Positions 27,303-37,309 of a DNA stretch of 57,852 nucleotides are shown here, piece by piece; positions within the stretch are counted from its first letter, which is position 1, and each line of letters begins with the position of its first letter. Source of the DNA: CAYLYM01 sp964387645 (GTDB lineage Bacteria; Calditrichota; Calditrichia; RBG-13-44-9); contig CAYLYM010000011.1 in assembly GCA_964387645.1 (NCBI GenBank), positions 1-57,852 on the forward strand, written 5' to 3'. The position numbers and the translations under genes are program-made. Below the pieces are notes generated by a model. That model did not search any database. It was not told the DNA's origin and saw only the letters and a list, made by a program, of their open reading frames with translations.

Positions 27303-28763
27303 ATGAGTAAAATAATATGTGAGGCTTTAACATTTGATGATGTTTTATTGGTCCCGAGTCATTCAAAAATAATTCCCACCGAAGTTGATACAACAACTCA
27401 GTTGACTCGTCAGATAAAATTAAATATTCCGATAGTTTCGGCTGCCATGGATACAGTAACGGAGTCCGATTTAGCCATTGCTTTGGCAAGAGAAGGCGGT
27501 ATAGGTATCATTCACAAGAACATGACTCCAGAAGCCCAGGCCGCAGAGATAGACCGTGTTAAGCGGTCAGAAAGCGGGATGATTATGAATCCCATTACTC
27601 TGACTCCCGATAAACCGATAAGAGAAGCATTGCAGGTAATGAGCCACTACCGAATATCTGGAATTCCCATAGTGAGAGGCAATAAATTGGTTGGAATCAT
27701 TACAAACAGAGATTTGCGCTTTGAAGAAAATTTAGACAGGCCGATTTCAGAATTAATGACTTCTGAAAACCTCATTACTGCACCTGAAGGAACAACTCTT
27801 GAAGAAGCAAAGGTCATTCTTCAGAAACATAGAATTGAAAAATTACTTGTGGTGGATAAGTCAGGCAATTTAAAAGGATTGATTACGGTTAAAGATATTC
27901 AGAAAAAAGCCAAATATCCAAATGCTTGTAAAGATGAACATGGTCGTTTACGAGTTGGAGCAGCAATTGGTGTTGGCCCTGAAGGTTTAGAAAGGGCTGA
28001 AGCTTTAATCGCTGCAGAAGTGGATGTCATCGTTATCGATACTGCTCATGGCCATTCTCAAAAGGTTATTGATACGGTTAAAGAATTTAAACAGATTTTT
28101 CCTGATACGAGTTTAATTGCCGGTAATATTGCTACTGGTGAAGCTGCACGTGCCTTGATGGATGCTGGTGTAGATGCAGTGAAAGTGGGTATTGGTCCTG
28201 GTTCAATCTGCACAACCAGGATTGTTGCAGGAGTCGGAATTCCACAAATTACAGCGATTATGGAGGTTGCCAAAGCTCTGCAAGGTACTGATGTTCCGAT
28301 CATCGCAGACGGCGGAATCAAGTTTACCGGAGATATTCCCAAAGCTATTGCAGCAGGCGCTGATTCTGTGATGATTGGAGGTTTATTTGCCGGAACCGAA
28401 GAAAGCCCTGGTGAGACAATTTTATTAGATGGACGACGTTATAAACAAGTTCGAGGAATGGGCTCCCTAGGCGCTATGACCGAAGGTAGTAAAGATCGAT
28501 ATTTCCAGGCTGATATTAAGGAAAAAGAAAAATTAGTACCCGAAGGCATTGAAGGACGGGTTCCATATCGTGGTCCTTTAAGCGATACGGTTTTTCAAAT
28601 GGTTGGTGGACTTAGATCAGCAATGGGTTATACCGGTTGCCGTTCTATTCAAGAAATGAAGACCAAGGCAAAATTTGTTAAAATCACCGGAGCAGGGATT
28701 AAAGAAAGTCATCCTCACGATGTCGAGATTACCAAAGAATCACCAAACTACAGACTAAGGTAG
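27303..28763 (+). CDS. guaB: Inosine-5'-monophosphate dehydrogenase
   Basis: Oxidises IMP to XMP with NAD+, the first committed step of GMP synthesis. Starting at the ATG at 27303 gives 486 residues beginning MSKIICEALTFDDVLLVPS; GGAG lies 8 bases upstream. The longer frame back to a TTG at 27258 has no support. Two CBS domains interrupt the barrel (MNPITLTPDKPIREALQVM and LMTSENLITAPEGTTLEEA). The catalytic Cys303 is in GPGSICTTR, and the flap motif GSLGAM and RYFQ are present. mce follows after 16 bases and then mtgA, so guaB heads a small operon. Confidence 0.97.
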   Translation: MSKIICEALTFDDVLLVPSHSKIIPTEVDTTTQLTRQIKLNIPIVSAAMDTVTESDLAIALAREGGIGIIHKNMTPEAQAAEIDRVKRSESGMIMNPITLTPDKPIREALQVMSHYRISGIPIVRGNKLVGIITNRDLRFEENLDRPISELMTSENLITAPEGTTLEEAKVILQKHRIEKLLVVDKSGNLKGLITVKDIQKKAKYPNACKDEHGRLRVGAAIGVGPEGLERAEALIAAEVDVIVIDTAHGHSQKVIDTVKEFKQIFPDTSLIAGNIATGEAARALMDAGVDAVKVGIGPGSICTTRIVAGVGIPQITAIMEVAKALQGTDVPIIADGGIKFTGDIPKAIAAGADSVMIGGLFAGTEESPGETILLDGRRYKQVRGMGSLGAMTEGSKDRYFQADIKEKEKLVPEGIEGRVPYRGPLSDTVFQMVGGLRSAMGYTGCRSIQEMKTKAKFVKITGAGIKESHPHDVEITKESPNYRLR

Positions 28764-28779
28764 TAAAGGAGAAGTAAAA

Positions 28780-29196
28780 ATGATTATAAAAATCGATCAT
28801 GTGGGAGTTGCTGTTAAGTCTCTTGAAAACATTAAGCAAATTATGAGTCTGATCTTTGGTTTAAAACCTGATTTTGAAGAAATTGTGACTGATCAACAGG
28901 TTAAAGTCGTCGGTTTTAGAGTCGGTGAGTCAACCATAGAATTTTTAGAACCTACTTCACATGATTCACCAATATCAAAATTTTTAGAAAAACGCGGAGA
29001 AGGTTTACATCATCTGGCATTGGGCGTGGATAATATAAAAGATACGTTAAGTAAAATAAAAGCAAATAATATTAAGCTGATAGATGAAGAACCCAGAAAA
29101 GGAGCTGAAGGAAAACTCATTGCTTTTGTACATCCCAAGAGTTTGAATGGCATTCTCTTAGAGCTTTCTCAAGAATCATCTGAACCCATTGATTGA
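28780..29196 (+). CDS. mce: Methylmalonyl-CoA epimerase
   Basis: A 138-residue VOC-fold enzyme that interconverts (R)- and (S)-methylmalonyl-CoA. The first metal ligand is His in KIDHVGVAVKSLE. GEGLHHLALGVDNI provides the second His, and the C-terminal GILLEL supplies the Glu. The length and both VOC half-motifs match the family. It would join propionyl-CoA to succinyl-CoA metabolism, but the mutase and carboxylase are not in this window. AAGGAG precedes the ATG, 16 bases after guaB. Confidence 0.92.
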   Translation: MIIKIDHVGVAVKSLENIKQIMSLIFGLKPDFEEIVTDQQVKVVGFRVGESTIEFLEPTSHDSPISKFLEKRGEGLHHLALGVDNIKDTLSKIKANNIKLIDEEPRKGAEGKLIAFVHPKSLNGILLELSQESSEPID

Positions 29197-29214
29197 CAGA
29201 AATGTTTAAGGAAA

Positions 29215-29967
29215 GTGCATCCTTTTTATTATACCATGAGGCGTTTTATTTTTTATTATTTCACCAGTATCTTTTTTCTACTCATCATTTTTTTCAGCTA
29301 TCTTTACCTCACTTTACCTGATGTAACTTCATTAAAATTTAACAATCCAAAAGTGACTTCATTTATGCAATATCGAGCAAGCCAACAAAAGAGGTCTATC
29401 TCTTCTAATTTCATACAATATGAATGGGTTGCATTGAAGAATGTACCAGCTCTTATGCAAAAATGTGTTATTGTCGCAGAAGATGCATCTTTTTGGTTTC
29501 ATCGTGGGATTGACTGGCATGAAGTATGGGAATCCCTTAAGGTAAATTTAAAACGCGGAACTTTTTCGCGTGGTGCAAGTACCATTACCCAACAGCTTGC
29601 AAAAAATTTGTTTTTAGATCCAAAAAAAACTCTAAAACGAAAATTTCAAGAGCTTTTTATCGCCAGAAAAATTGAAAAGCATCTATCTAAAAAACGTATT
29701 CTTGAAATTTATCTTAATGTTATTGAATGGGGAAAAAATATTTACGGGATCAAATCGGCTTCAAAATTTTATTTCCAAAAAATGCCCTCAGAATTGACTT
29801 TAGATGAAATGGTTCGATTAGCTGCAGTACTTCCTAAACCTCTCGAGCTAAGACCAGATAAGCGGTCCAGAGAGTTACTCTGGCGATCAAAAATTATCTT
29901 GAATCGATTAAGGAAATATGGTTTTATTGATGAAGAGTCTTATGAGACTGCTCTCCAATCTTTGTAG
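29215..29967 (+). CDS. mtgA: Monofunctional peptidoglycan transglycosylase
   Basis: A GT51-family enzyme that polymerises lipid II into glycan chains in the periplasm. The 250-residue protein has an N-terminal membrane anchor (about residues 10-34). Catalytic motif 1 is EDASFWFHRGIDW with the key Glu. Motif 2 is RGASTITQQLAKNLFL, and KRKFQELFIARKIE and IYLNVIEWGKNIYGI follow. No transpeptidase domain is present, so it is monofunctional. The start is GTG at 29215 with AAGGA just upstream; the ATG at 29236 is an alternative. It ends the guaB-mce-mtgA unit, followed by a terminator. Confidence 0.93.
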   Translation: MHPFYYTMRRFIFYYFTSIFFLLIIFFSYLYLTLPDVTSLKFNNPKVTSFMQYRASQQKRSISSNFIQYEWVALKNVPALMQKCVIVAEDASFWFHRGIDWHEVWESLKVNLKRGTFSRGASTITQQLAKNLFLDPKKTLKRKFQELFIARKIEKHLSKKRILEIYLNVIEWGKNIYGIKSASKFYFQKMPSELTLDEMVRLAAVLPKPLELRPDKRSRELLWRSKIILNRLRKYGFIDEESYETALQSL

Positions 29968-30001
29968 TCAATCCATATAAAAGTTATATAATGAAAAGGA
30001 C

Positions 30002-30036
30002 CGGAAGATGCTGAATAGCGAATCTCCGTTTTTTTT
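30002..30036 (+). terminator. Intrinsic terminator after mtgA
   Basis: CGGAAGATGC and GCGAATCTCCG can pair (CGGA and GAT with ATC and TCCG, with one bulge and a short internal loop) around TGAATA. An eight-T run follows directly. It lies 35 bases after the mtgA stop and probably ends the guaB-mce-mtgA transcript. Confidence 0.75.
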
Positions 30037-30051
30037 ATTGCTTTCAAAATA

Positions 30052-32646
30052 TTATTGATGATGGTTCTGAGGTTGACACCATTTAGCTAATCCTAGCTCC
30101 ATAGGATTTGCCAGATCGGGGTGATAGGGAAGAACCCTTAAAGTATACTTGTAATTTCCACTATCCAATGGTTGAATCTTTGCACTGTATACATAATCTC
30201 CGTTGTCAAGAGTCTTCGCTGCTTTTAAATCAAAAATCTCAACAATTTTCTCCGGGGAATAATTATCGTTATTTTTCTCTAAGAATATTTGGACTTTTAC
30301 ATCCGAAGGATCTAACTGAGCCAATTTTACAACAGCTTCAATTTCATATGGTTCTCCAAATGTTAAATTGATCGGTTCTGGTGAGAAGTGACTGCCGTTT
30401 GGAATCAAAATGTCCACCTCCGACCAATGTTTCTCAATTTTTTCCTTCCATTTGGCTAAATTTTTTGCAACCTGAAAATCATTTTCCTGATATTTTTTGC
30501 CCAGATCAATGGCTGGCAGATACAATTTTACAAGATATTCTTTAATCATACGATCGGTATTAAATTGCGGTAAGATCGATTTTATAGCCTCTTTCATCTT
30601 CTCTATCCATTGTAAAGGCAATCCCTGTTCATTGCGCTGATAGTAGAGCGGAATGATATCGTTTTCAAGTATATCATACAGTTCCTCACTATCCCAGGAA
30701 TCTAAATCATCCAGCGATTCTATATCTCCGTTGTCGCCAAATGCCCAACCGTTTTTACCATTAAAACCTTCACACCACCAACCATCCAAAACGCTAAAGT
30801 TTAATACACCGTTCATCGCAGCTTTTTGCCCACTTGTCCCTGATGCTTCCTGGGTGCGTCGGGGATTATTTAACCACACATCTACACCCGATACGAGGTC
30901 CCTTGCTAAATCCATATCATAATTTTCAACAAAAAGTATTTTTCCCTTAAAATCAGGTTCAAGAGATATTTGATAAATTTGTTTTATCAGATTTTGACCG
31001 CCCCCATCTTTTGGATGAGCTTTTCCTGCAAAAATTATCTGGACAGGATGGTCAGGATCGTTTAGTAGGCGTCTTAATCTCTCTTTATCTCTAAAAATCA
31101 AAGTCCCACGTTTATATGTGGCAAAGCGGCGAGCAAATCCAATAGTGAGTACATCGGGTTTCACCAATTGTTTGACACGCAGTAATTGGAGCGAACCCAA
31201 ATGATTGCGTTTAAATTGTTTTTCAAGTCTTTCCAGAATATGATTGAATAATTTCTTTTTCTGCTCGAGTTTCGTATTCCATAGTGCTTCCGCATCGATC
31301 TCATCTATTTTTTTCCAGAACTCAGATTGGTCCTGGTGGTGAATCCAGTTATTTTTTAAATAAGAATCAAACAATTTTTTTGTGTATCTGGAAATCCAGG
31401 TCTCAGTATGCACACCGTTAGTAATATAAACAATAGGTACTTCGTTACCAGATAAATCCGGCCAAAGGGTTTTCCACAGGCGTCGTGAAACTTCCCCATG
31501 AAGCTGACTAACTGCATTTCGGTGGCGAGAAAGATTAAGCGCTAAAATGGTCAGATTGAATATGTCATAACCTTCGGGCTGTTCTTGCGATCCAAGTTCC
31601 ATGAATTCATGCCGTTTAATCCCCACTGACTCCCAATATCTCTTAAAATATTTATCTTTAATTGCCAGAGGAAAGGCATCATTTCCCGCTGGAACAGGTG
31701 TATGCGTTGTGAATATGGTATTGGCAGTTACAGCCTCTAACGCTGTAAAAAAATCTAAACCATATTGGGTGTGCAAATCTTTAATTCTTTGTAAAGCCAG
31801 AAATACTGAATGACCTTCATTCATATGCCAGACGTCGGGATGAATGTCCAAAGCTTGAAGTAGTAACACTCCACCCATTCCTAAAACAATTTCCTGAGAA
31901 ATTCTGGTTTCTTGATCACCTCCATACAAACGGGCTGTTATTTCTCGGTCTGTTGGAGAATTCGTCTCAACATCGGAATCTAATAGATATGCTGTTACTC
32001 TGCCAATCTTTACTTCCCATGCTTGAATGGTTATTACACGGTTAGCCAATGGAACTTTTATTAATAGGGGAGAGCCATCCGATTTTTTTACCAATCGAAT
32101 TGGTAACTCTTGAGGATTGAGACGATTATAAATGGCCACCTGGTTTCCATAAGCATCAATTTGTTGGGTAAAATAGGTTTCTCGGTAAAAAAGACTAATT
32201 CCAACAATCGGAAAACCTAAATCGCTGGCAGATTTTAAATGGTCTCCAGCCAGCACACCAAGCCCACCCGCATAAATTGGCAAAGATTCATGAAAACCAA
32301 ATTCGGCTGTGAAATAAGCTATTTTTTTATCAACATAGTCCGGATAGTGCTGAGAAAACCAGGTATTTTTCTCGTTAATATAACTGTCGTATTTAGCCAA
32401 TACCTTCTTCAGTCGATTTAAAAAGGACTCATCCTCAGCTTTTTCATCAATTTTTCTTTGTTGCACTTCTTGTAAAAATTTTACGGGATTGTGTTTAACT
32501 TTAAACCACAACTGTCTATCAATTTCGATAAATAAATCCCTGACTTCGGAATGCCAGGAATAATAAAAATTATATGCCAATTTAATCAATCCTTTTAATT
32601 CTTCAGGCAGGCGGGGTATCACTTTAATGTTTCCTAAAAATTCCAT
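30052..32646 (-). CDS. glgP: Alpha-glucan (glycogen/maltodextrin) phosphorylase
   Basis: Releases glucose 1-phosphate from storage alpha-glucan, using pyridoxal phosphate. The 864-residue protein has the N-terminal DUF3417 domain of the short alpha-glucan phosphorylase group (NIKVIPRLPEELKGLIKLAYN). TAEFGFHESLPIYAGGLGVLAGDHLKSASDLG and TTHTPVPAGNDAF are conserved catalytic-domain segments, named here by their key residues. EASGTSGQKAAMNGV carries the phosphate-site region near the PLP lysine. I start at the second ATG (32646), which has AGGAG 7 bases upstream. The earlier ATG at 32664 lies inside that ribosome-binding region. It is convergent with mtgA. Confidence 0.94.
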   Translation of the reverse strand: MEFLGNIKVIPRLPEELKGLIKLAYNFYYSWHSEVRDLFIEIDRQLWFKVKHNPVKFLQEVQQRKIDEKAEDESFLNRLKKVLAKYDSYINEKNTWFSQHYPDYVDKKIAYFTAEFGFHESLPIYAGGLGVLAGDHLKSASDLGFPIVGISLFYRETYFTQQIDAYGNQVAIYNRLNPQELPIRLVKKSDGSPLLIKVPLANRVITIQAWEVKIGRVTAYLLDSDVETNSPTDREITARLYGGDQETRISQEIVLGMGGVLLLQALDIHPDVWHMNEGHSVFLALQRIKDLHTQYGLDFFTALEAVTANTIFTTHTPVPAGNDAFPLAIKDKYFKRYWESVGIKRHEFMELGSQEQPEGYDIFNLTILALNLSRHRNAVSQLHGEVSRRLWKTLWPDLSGNEVPIVYITNGVHTETWISRYTKKLFDSYLKNNWIHHQDQSEFWKKIDEIDAEALWNTKLEQKKKLFNHILERLEKQFKRNHLGSLQLLRVKQLVKPDVLTIGFARRFATYKRGTLIFRDKERLRRLLNDPDHPVQIIFAGKAHPKDGGGQNLIKQIYQISLEPDFKGKILFVENYDMDLARDLVSGVDVWLNNPRRTQEASGTSGQKAAMNGVLNFSVLDGWWCEGFNGKNGWAFGDNGDIESLDDLDSWDSEELYDILENDIIPLYYQRNEQGLPLQWIEKMKEAIKSILPQFNTDRMIKEYLVKLYLPAIDLGKKYQENDFQVAKNLAKWKEKIEKHWSEVDILIPNGSHFSPEPINLTFGEPYEIEAVVKLAQLDPSDVKVQIFLEKNNDNYSPEKIVEIFDLKAAKTLDNGDYVYSAKIQPLDSGNYKYTLRVLPYHPDLANPMELGLAKWCQPQNHHQ

Positions 32647-32851
32647 ATATGTTCTCCTATCCATGCGTTATTTAAAAACAAGATGCCAATTATATTATTA
32701 ACATACAAGTCCTAATTCACAAAGTCCTTTATCGAATATATTTCCTTTCAAATATACAAAAATAATGAATTTTTTTTCGATTTGTCTTTTATTTCTTTAG
32801 TTTATATTTTGTCATTCAGGATTTCAGTATTCTAATGGAAGGAGAGGATTT

Positions 32852-34072
32852 ATGACAAGTAAAGATTATATTGCACTCGAAGACAAATATGGTGCTCATA
32901 ATTACCATCCTTTAGATGTAGTTATTGACCGTGGTAAAGGTGTATGGGTTTGGGATGTTGAAGGCAAAAAGTACATGGATTTTCTGTCTGCCTATTCGGC
33001 CGTGAATCAAGGTCACTGTCATCCTAAGATTATTCAAGCTTTAATTGAACAATCTCAAAAGTTGACTTTAACATCCAGGGCATTTTATAACAGTGTTCTG
33101 GGAATTTATGAAAAATACATCACAGAACTTTTTGGTTACGACAAAGTTCTGCCCATGAATACAGGCGTTGAAGGCGGGGAAACCGCGGTAAAATTGGCAA
33201 GACGCTGGGCTTATGATGTAAAAGGTGTTCCGCGATACGAAGCCAAAGTTATTTTTGCTGAAGGTAATTTCTGGGGACGGACACTTGCTGCTATTTCTTC
33301 TTCTACAGACTCGAATTGTAGAGATGGTTTTGGTCCGTATATGCCAGGATTCGAAATTATACCATATAATGATTTAAATGCCCTTGAAAAAGCGCTGCTG
33401 GATCCCAATGTAGCTGCCTTCATGGTGGAACCGGTACAAGGAGAAGCAGGTGTTGTTGTGCCTGATGAAGGCTATTTAAAAGGCGCATATGAACTTTGTC
33501 AGAAACATAATGCTTTGCTAATCTGTGATGAGGTGCAAACCGGACTGGGCCGAACGGGTAAAATGTTAGCCTCTGACCATGAAGGAGTAAAACCTGATAT
33601 TTTGATCTTGGGCAAAGCTTTGTCTGGCGGGGTTATGCCTGTCTCGGCCGTGCTAGCACGCGATGAAATTATGTTAACAATTAAACCGGGTCAACATGGC
33701 TCAACTTTTGGTGGAAATCCATTGGCCAGCCGGGTTGCTATTGCGGCTCTGGAGGTTCTTCAGGAAGAAAACCTGCCGGAAAATGCCAATCGGCTGGGGA
33801 AGATTTTCAGAGCTGAAATGAGTAAAATGGCTGAGACATATCCTTTTATAACGCAAGTTCGTGGTAAAGGATTATTAAATGCCATAGTAATTGAGCCTAC
33901 TAAAAACGGCAAAACAGCTTGGGATGTGTGTGTCGCGCTTAAAGATAAAGGTGTGTTAGCCAAGCCGACCCATCAACACATTATACGATTTGCCCCGCCC
34001 TTAGTCATCACCGAAGACGAACTTTATTGGGCCTTAGAAAGAATTGATAAGGCTTTAAGCACAATTGAATAG
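32852..34072 (+). CDS. rocD: Ornithine-oxo-acid aminotransferase
   Basis: A class III PLP aminotransferase, predicted to transfer the delta-amino group of ornithine to 2-oxoglutarate and give glutamate semialdehyde. The 406-residue length fits. N-terminal FLSAYSAVNQGHCHPKI and PMNTGVEGGETAVKLAR are typical of ornithine aminotransferase. The PLP-binding lysine is in LILGKALSGGVMPVSA, and CDEVQTGLGRTGK carries the PLP-ring Asp. GGAGAGG precedes the ATG. It is a single gene with its own terminator. Confidence 0.93.
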   Translation: MTSKDYIALEDKYGAHNYHPLDVVIDRGKGVWVWDVEGKKYMDFLSAYSAVNQGHCHPKIIQALIEQSQKLTLTSRAFYNSVLGIYEKYITELFGYDKVLPMNTGVEGGETAVKLARRWAYDVKGVPRYEAKVIFAEGNFWGRTLAAISSSTDSNCRDGFGPYMPGFEIIPYNDLNALEKALLDPNVAAFMVEPVQGEAGVVVPDEGYLKGAYELCQKHNALLICDEVQTGLGRTGKMLASDHEGVKPDILILGKALSGGVMPVSAVLARDEIMLTIKPGQHGSTFGGNPLASRVAIAALEVLQEENLPENANRLGKIFRAEMSKMAETYPFITQVRGKGLLNAIVIEPTKNGKTAWDVCVALKDKGVLAKPTHQHIIRFAPPLVITEDELYWALERIDKALSTIE

Positions 34073-34105
34073 ACGTCAAGACAGAAAAGTATTTAAAAGG
34101 GTATT

Positions 34106-34143
34106 CAGGTGCATAAAAAGCATACAGATGCACCTGGATTTTT
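34106..34143 (+). terminator. Intrinsic terminator after rocD
   Basis: CAGGTGCAT (34106-34114) pairs perfectly with ATGCACCTG (34128-34136) around a 13-base loop. A T5 tract follows after GA. It lies 34 bases after the rocD stop. Confidence 0.75.
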
Positions 34144-34225
34144 CAGGTATAATTATTAATATAATATATATTATGTAAACTTATATGTTTAAAAAGATTA
34201 TCCCCTATTCTGAGATAAGCTTTTT

Positions 34226-35362
34226 TTATGATAAAAATGTGCTTAATTCATTATTGATGCTGTTAGATTCGCTTGATGTGATTTTAAAAGCATCTAAAGG
34301 CAAATTTTCTAAAAAATATTTATAAAAATCGATCTGACGTAAATAAGGTTCAATTTCATGTAAATAGTCTAGTAAATCATGGTAATCTATCTCATTTATA
34401 TTAGATTTAGACGATAAGAAAATATTTGTAAATAAATTTATTAATGGTTGAATATCATCTTTAGTTAGTTCCAGATTAAATAAGACCTTTTCATCTGTAT
34501 GTGGAAAATAATCAAAACCAATGAATTGAGGATTATTGTTAAGAAATTCGTTAATATTCTTTTCAAAAATGGAAATAACCAATTTTTCTGGCATCTGATC
34601 TTGTAAAAAATTGTGCAAAAAATAAAATAAATCATAAAAAAGATCGTTTATGCTAATATTTACCATAGAAACAGAATTGTCATTTAAATGAGTTGAAAGA
34701 AGTCTTTTTATTTCATCGACAGAATAGCACTGTCTTTCGAGGCGAAATTCCCCATCAGTCCAGGATTTTAATTCCTGCAAAGCCTCATCTATTGGAAGAT
34801 TTTTATAGAAAATATTTTGAAGTTTGCCTAAATGAAATTCTAAAATGGCTATTTCCTCTGTTCTATTGATGAATAATATTCCAGTAAAAGCAGTAATATT
34901 ACAGAATTTAAGCACTTCATCTAAAGAAATTTCATAAAATCTACCAGTTGCTTCAGTATAATGAGTGAATTGGGTTTGACTTATAGAAAAAAGTGATATG
35001 TTGTTAATGATCTTCTGAATAATTTCCTGGAAATCTATTTTTTTACTGACCACGATTGATCTTTCAAGGGGCATATTTTCTAAGAGGCAGAAAATATTTT
35101 GATCGTCAGCCAAAAACGTGAAAGTGGTATTCTTAAATAATTTATGGTTTTTAATATATGAATAAAGAGTTAATCCTTCAATGTTTTTCAATTCTAAATT
35201 TAGTACTATGGATTGAATGGAAGTTTTTAACTTAAAAAGTTCTTCTGGATCTTGAATATTGGTTCGAAGAATTGTTTTAAATCCAAAAGCGTGAAGTTTA
35301 TTTGCGAGTTTCTGGCTGAATTGTAAATCGGGCTCAATGATTAAAATTGTTGGTAAAGACAC
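34226..35362 (-). CDS. Degenerate receiver plus DUF4388 (PATAN) protein
   Basis: A 378-residue cytoplasmic protein. Residues 4-120 fold like a response-regulator receiver: the acidic pair is in LIIEPD (Glu10, Asp12) and the lysine is in VVSKKID, but the phospho-acceptor position in IVLNLEL is Asn55 instead of Asp. Residues about 140-215 match DUF4388/PATAN: ISLDEVLKFCNITAFTGILF, then LEFHLGKLQNIFY and ELKSWTDGEFRLE. The remaining 160 residues are helical and unrecognised. PATAN proteins are usually effectors in signalling or motility. This one probably works without phosphorylation (inference from the Asn). No sensor kinase is nearby. Confidence 0.75.
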   Translation of the reverse strand: MSLPTILIIEPDLQFSQKLANKLHAFGFKTILRTNIQDPEELFKLKTSIQSIVLNLELKNIEGLTLYSYIKNHKLFKNTTFTFLADDQNIFCLLENMPLERSIVVSKKIDFQEIIQKIINNISLFSISQTQFTHYTEATGRFYEISLDEVLKFCNITAFTGILFINRTEEIAILEFHLGKLQNIFYKNLPIDEALQELKSWTDGEFRLERQCYSVDEIKRLLSTHLNDNSVSMVNISINDLFYDLFYFLHNFLQDQMPEKLVISIFEKNINEFLNNNPQFIGFDYFPHTDEKVLFNLELTKDDIQPLINLFTNIFLSSKSNINEIDYHDLLDYLHEIEPYLRQIDFYKYFLENLPLDAFKITSSESNSINNELSTFLS

Positions 35363-35577
35363 TTCCCTGTCTCCCTAATTTTTTAAATTCCTTATAATAT
35401 TACTATTCGGAGAAAATTTCGAAAGCTTAAACAAATTTAAATGATTTTCGTTTATCTGGTTTGAAAAATTAACAGTGTTGCAAGAATAATTTAAAAATAA
35501 AAGAAAATAAACGTTTAGATTTTATTCACATCATCATATTCACATATACGGATATATAAATATATATAAAAGAAACA

Positions 35578-36153
35578 TCATTTCAAATTTTGTACTTTCT
35601 TTAAAAAATATTCATGTATTCGAGTATCTTCGGTTAATTCGGGATGAAATGTCGCTACCAAAACGTTTTTGTTTTCGACCATGACAACATCATCTTTGTG
35701 ATAAGCAAGCGGTATTACCCCCTTCCCTACCTCTGAAATTTTGGGCGCTCGAATGAAAACTCCCTCAAATACCGATTTTTGGCTATCCAGGTTTATTTTT
35801 ATTTCATCAATAAATGAATCAATCTGTCTACCATAAGCATTTCGAATGACTTCAATATCAATTAGATTCATTGTTTCCATATTTGAATTTACTACTCGAG
35901 AAGATAGTGTGATTAAGCCAGCACAAGTACCAAAAATACAATGGTTCTTGCCGAAATCGGAAATAGCTTTATATAAATTAATTTCTTTTAGCAAACGAAT
36001 AAAAGTAGTAGATTCTCCCCCCGGCATGATTAAACCGTCACATTTTTGTAATTGTCCTGGATTTCTTACAGTGATATTTTCAACTCCAAGGCGGTTCAGC
36101 ATCTTCTGATGCATAGCAAAATCGCCCTGAATTGCCAAAACCCCAATTTTCAT
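35578..36153 (-). CDS. pdxT: Pyridoxal 5'-phosphate synthase glutaminase subunit
   Basis: The glutaminase half of the PdxS/PdxT PLP synthase, which supplies ammonia to PdxS. The protein starts MKIGVLAIQGDF and has the oxyanion motif MPGGESTT. The nucleophile Cys is in FGTCAGLI, and the His/Glu pair of the triad is in ATFHPELTEDTR. I chose ATG 36153. A TTG at 36159 directly after the pdxS stop, with GAGG 7 bases upstream, is an alternative start adding two residues. It is immediately downstream of pdxS, and translation is probably coupled. Confidence 0.95.
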   Translation of the reverse strand: MKIGVLAIQGDFAMHQKMLNRLGVENITVRNPGQLQKCDGLIMPGGESTTFIRLLKEINLYKAISDFGKNHCIFGTCAGLITLSSRVVNSNMETMNLIDIEVIRNAYGRQIDSFIDEIKINLDSQKSVFEGVFIRAPKISEVGKGVIPLAYHKDDVVMVENKNVLVATFHPELTEDTRIHEYFLKKVQNLK

Positions 36154-36159
36154 CTTCAA

Positions 36160-37047
36160 CTACCAACCTCTTGTCTGCATCATTTGTTCTTCAGGAATTG
36201 TATGTATATCAATACCTTTCATAGGTTCTTTTAATCCTTCTGATACCTTTGCCACAAGGTCAAAATCCATATAATGGGTTGTTGCGGTAACAATGGCCTT
36301 CGCTCTTTTAGCAGGATCTTCTGATTTAAAGATACCACTTCCAACGAAAATTGCTTCAGCACCCAGTTGCATCATCAGGGACGCATCAGCTGGAGTTGCA
36401 ATGCCACCCGCCGCAAAATTGGGGACTGGGAGTTTGCCATTTTCTTTAACATAGCGGACAATTTCTACTGGTGCGCCAATTTTTTTAGCATAACCAACCA
36501 ATTCTTCATCGCCAAGGGTTGTGATATGTTTTATTTCTCTTTGCACCAATCTCATATGTCGCACAGCCTCAACAATATTTCCTGAACCGGCTTCTCCTTT
36601 GGTTCGTAGCATGGCAGCTCCTTCGGCTATCCTTCTGAGCGCTTCCCCAATGTCACGGCAACCACAAACGAAAGGCGTCTTAAATAAATGCTTGTTAATA
36701 TGATACTCTTCATCAGCCGGAGTTAGCACCTCACTCTCATCGATAAAATCAATCTTCAATGTCTCCAAAATTTGAGCTTCAGCAAAATGTCCAATACGGC
36801 ACTTTGCCATCACTGGAATGGAAACAGCATTCTGTATTTCCTTAATCAATTTTGGATCGCTCATCCGGGCTACACCACCCTGGGCACGAATATCAGCGGG
36901 TATTCTCTCTAAAGCCATAACTGCTACAGCACCAGCATCTTCAGCAATCTTTGCCTGCTCTGCATTGGTCACATCCATAATCACACCACCCTTTAACATC
37001 TCCGCTAAACCTACTTTTAGCCTGAAATTTTTATCTTCTATAAACAT
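36160..37047 (-). CDS. pdxS: Pyridoxal 5'-phosphate synthase lyase subunit
   Basis: Makes PLP directly from ribose 5-phosphate, glyceraldehyde 3-phosphate and ammonia from PdxT. The 295-residue protein begins MFIEDKNFRLKVGLAEML. The conserved segments GGVIMDVTNAEQAKIAEDAGA, VMAKCRIGHFAEAQ and NFAAGGIATPADASLMM contain the family's active-site lysine and phosphate-binding regions (named here in pieces). The longer frame to a TTG at 37083 is unlikely: ATG 37047 has GGGGTG 6 bases upstream and matches the usual N-terminus. Local users of PLP include RocD and GlgP. Confidence 0.96.
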   Translation of the reverse strand: MFIEDKNFRLKVGLAEMLKGGVIMDVTNAEQAKIAEDAGAVAVMALERIPADIRAQGGVARMSDPKLIKEIQNAVSIPVMAKCRIGHFAEAQILETLKIDFIDESEVLTPADEEYHINKHLFKTPFVCGCRDIGEALRRIAEGAAMLRTKGEAGSGNIVEAVRHMRLVQREIKHITTLGDEELVGYAKKIGAPVEIVRYVKENGKLPVPNFAAGGIATPADASLMMQLGAEAIFVGSGIFKSEDPAKRAKAIVTATTHYMDFDLVAKVSEGLKEPMKGIDIHTIPEEQMMQTRGW

Positions 37048-37309
37048 ATTAAACACCCCACTGCTTTTTTTTATAGCGATCAAATATATTTTACCAAAGT
37101 AACTAAAGCAAGTTTATATAAATAAAGAATAAAAATGTAATATTTTAGCAATAATCTAACAGGAAGTTTTTGGGAATTTAAAGAATGAAATGTAAATTTT
37201 CAAGATAAAAACACTGTCTCATAGCACATTTGAGTATAATTTTCTTTTTCAATTGTTTTTTAACTGACAATAGTACAACTTAGCCATGATATTCTGAATG
37301 AGGATTTAA

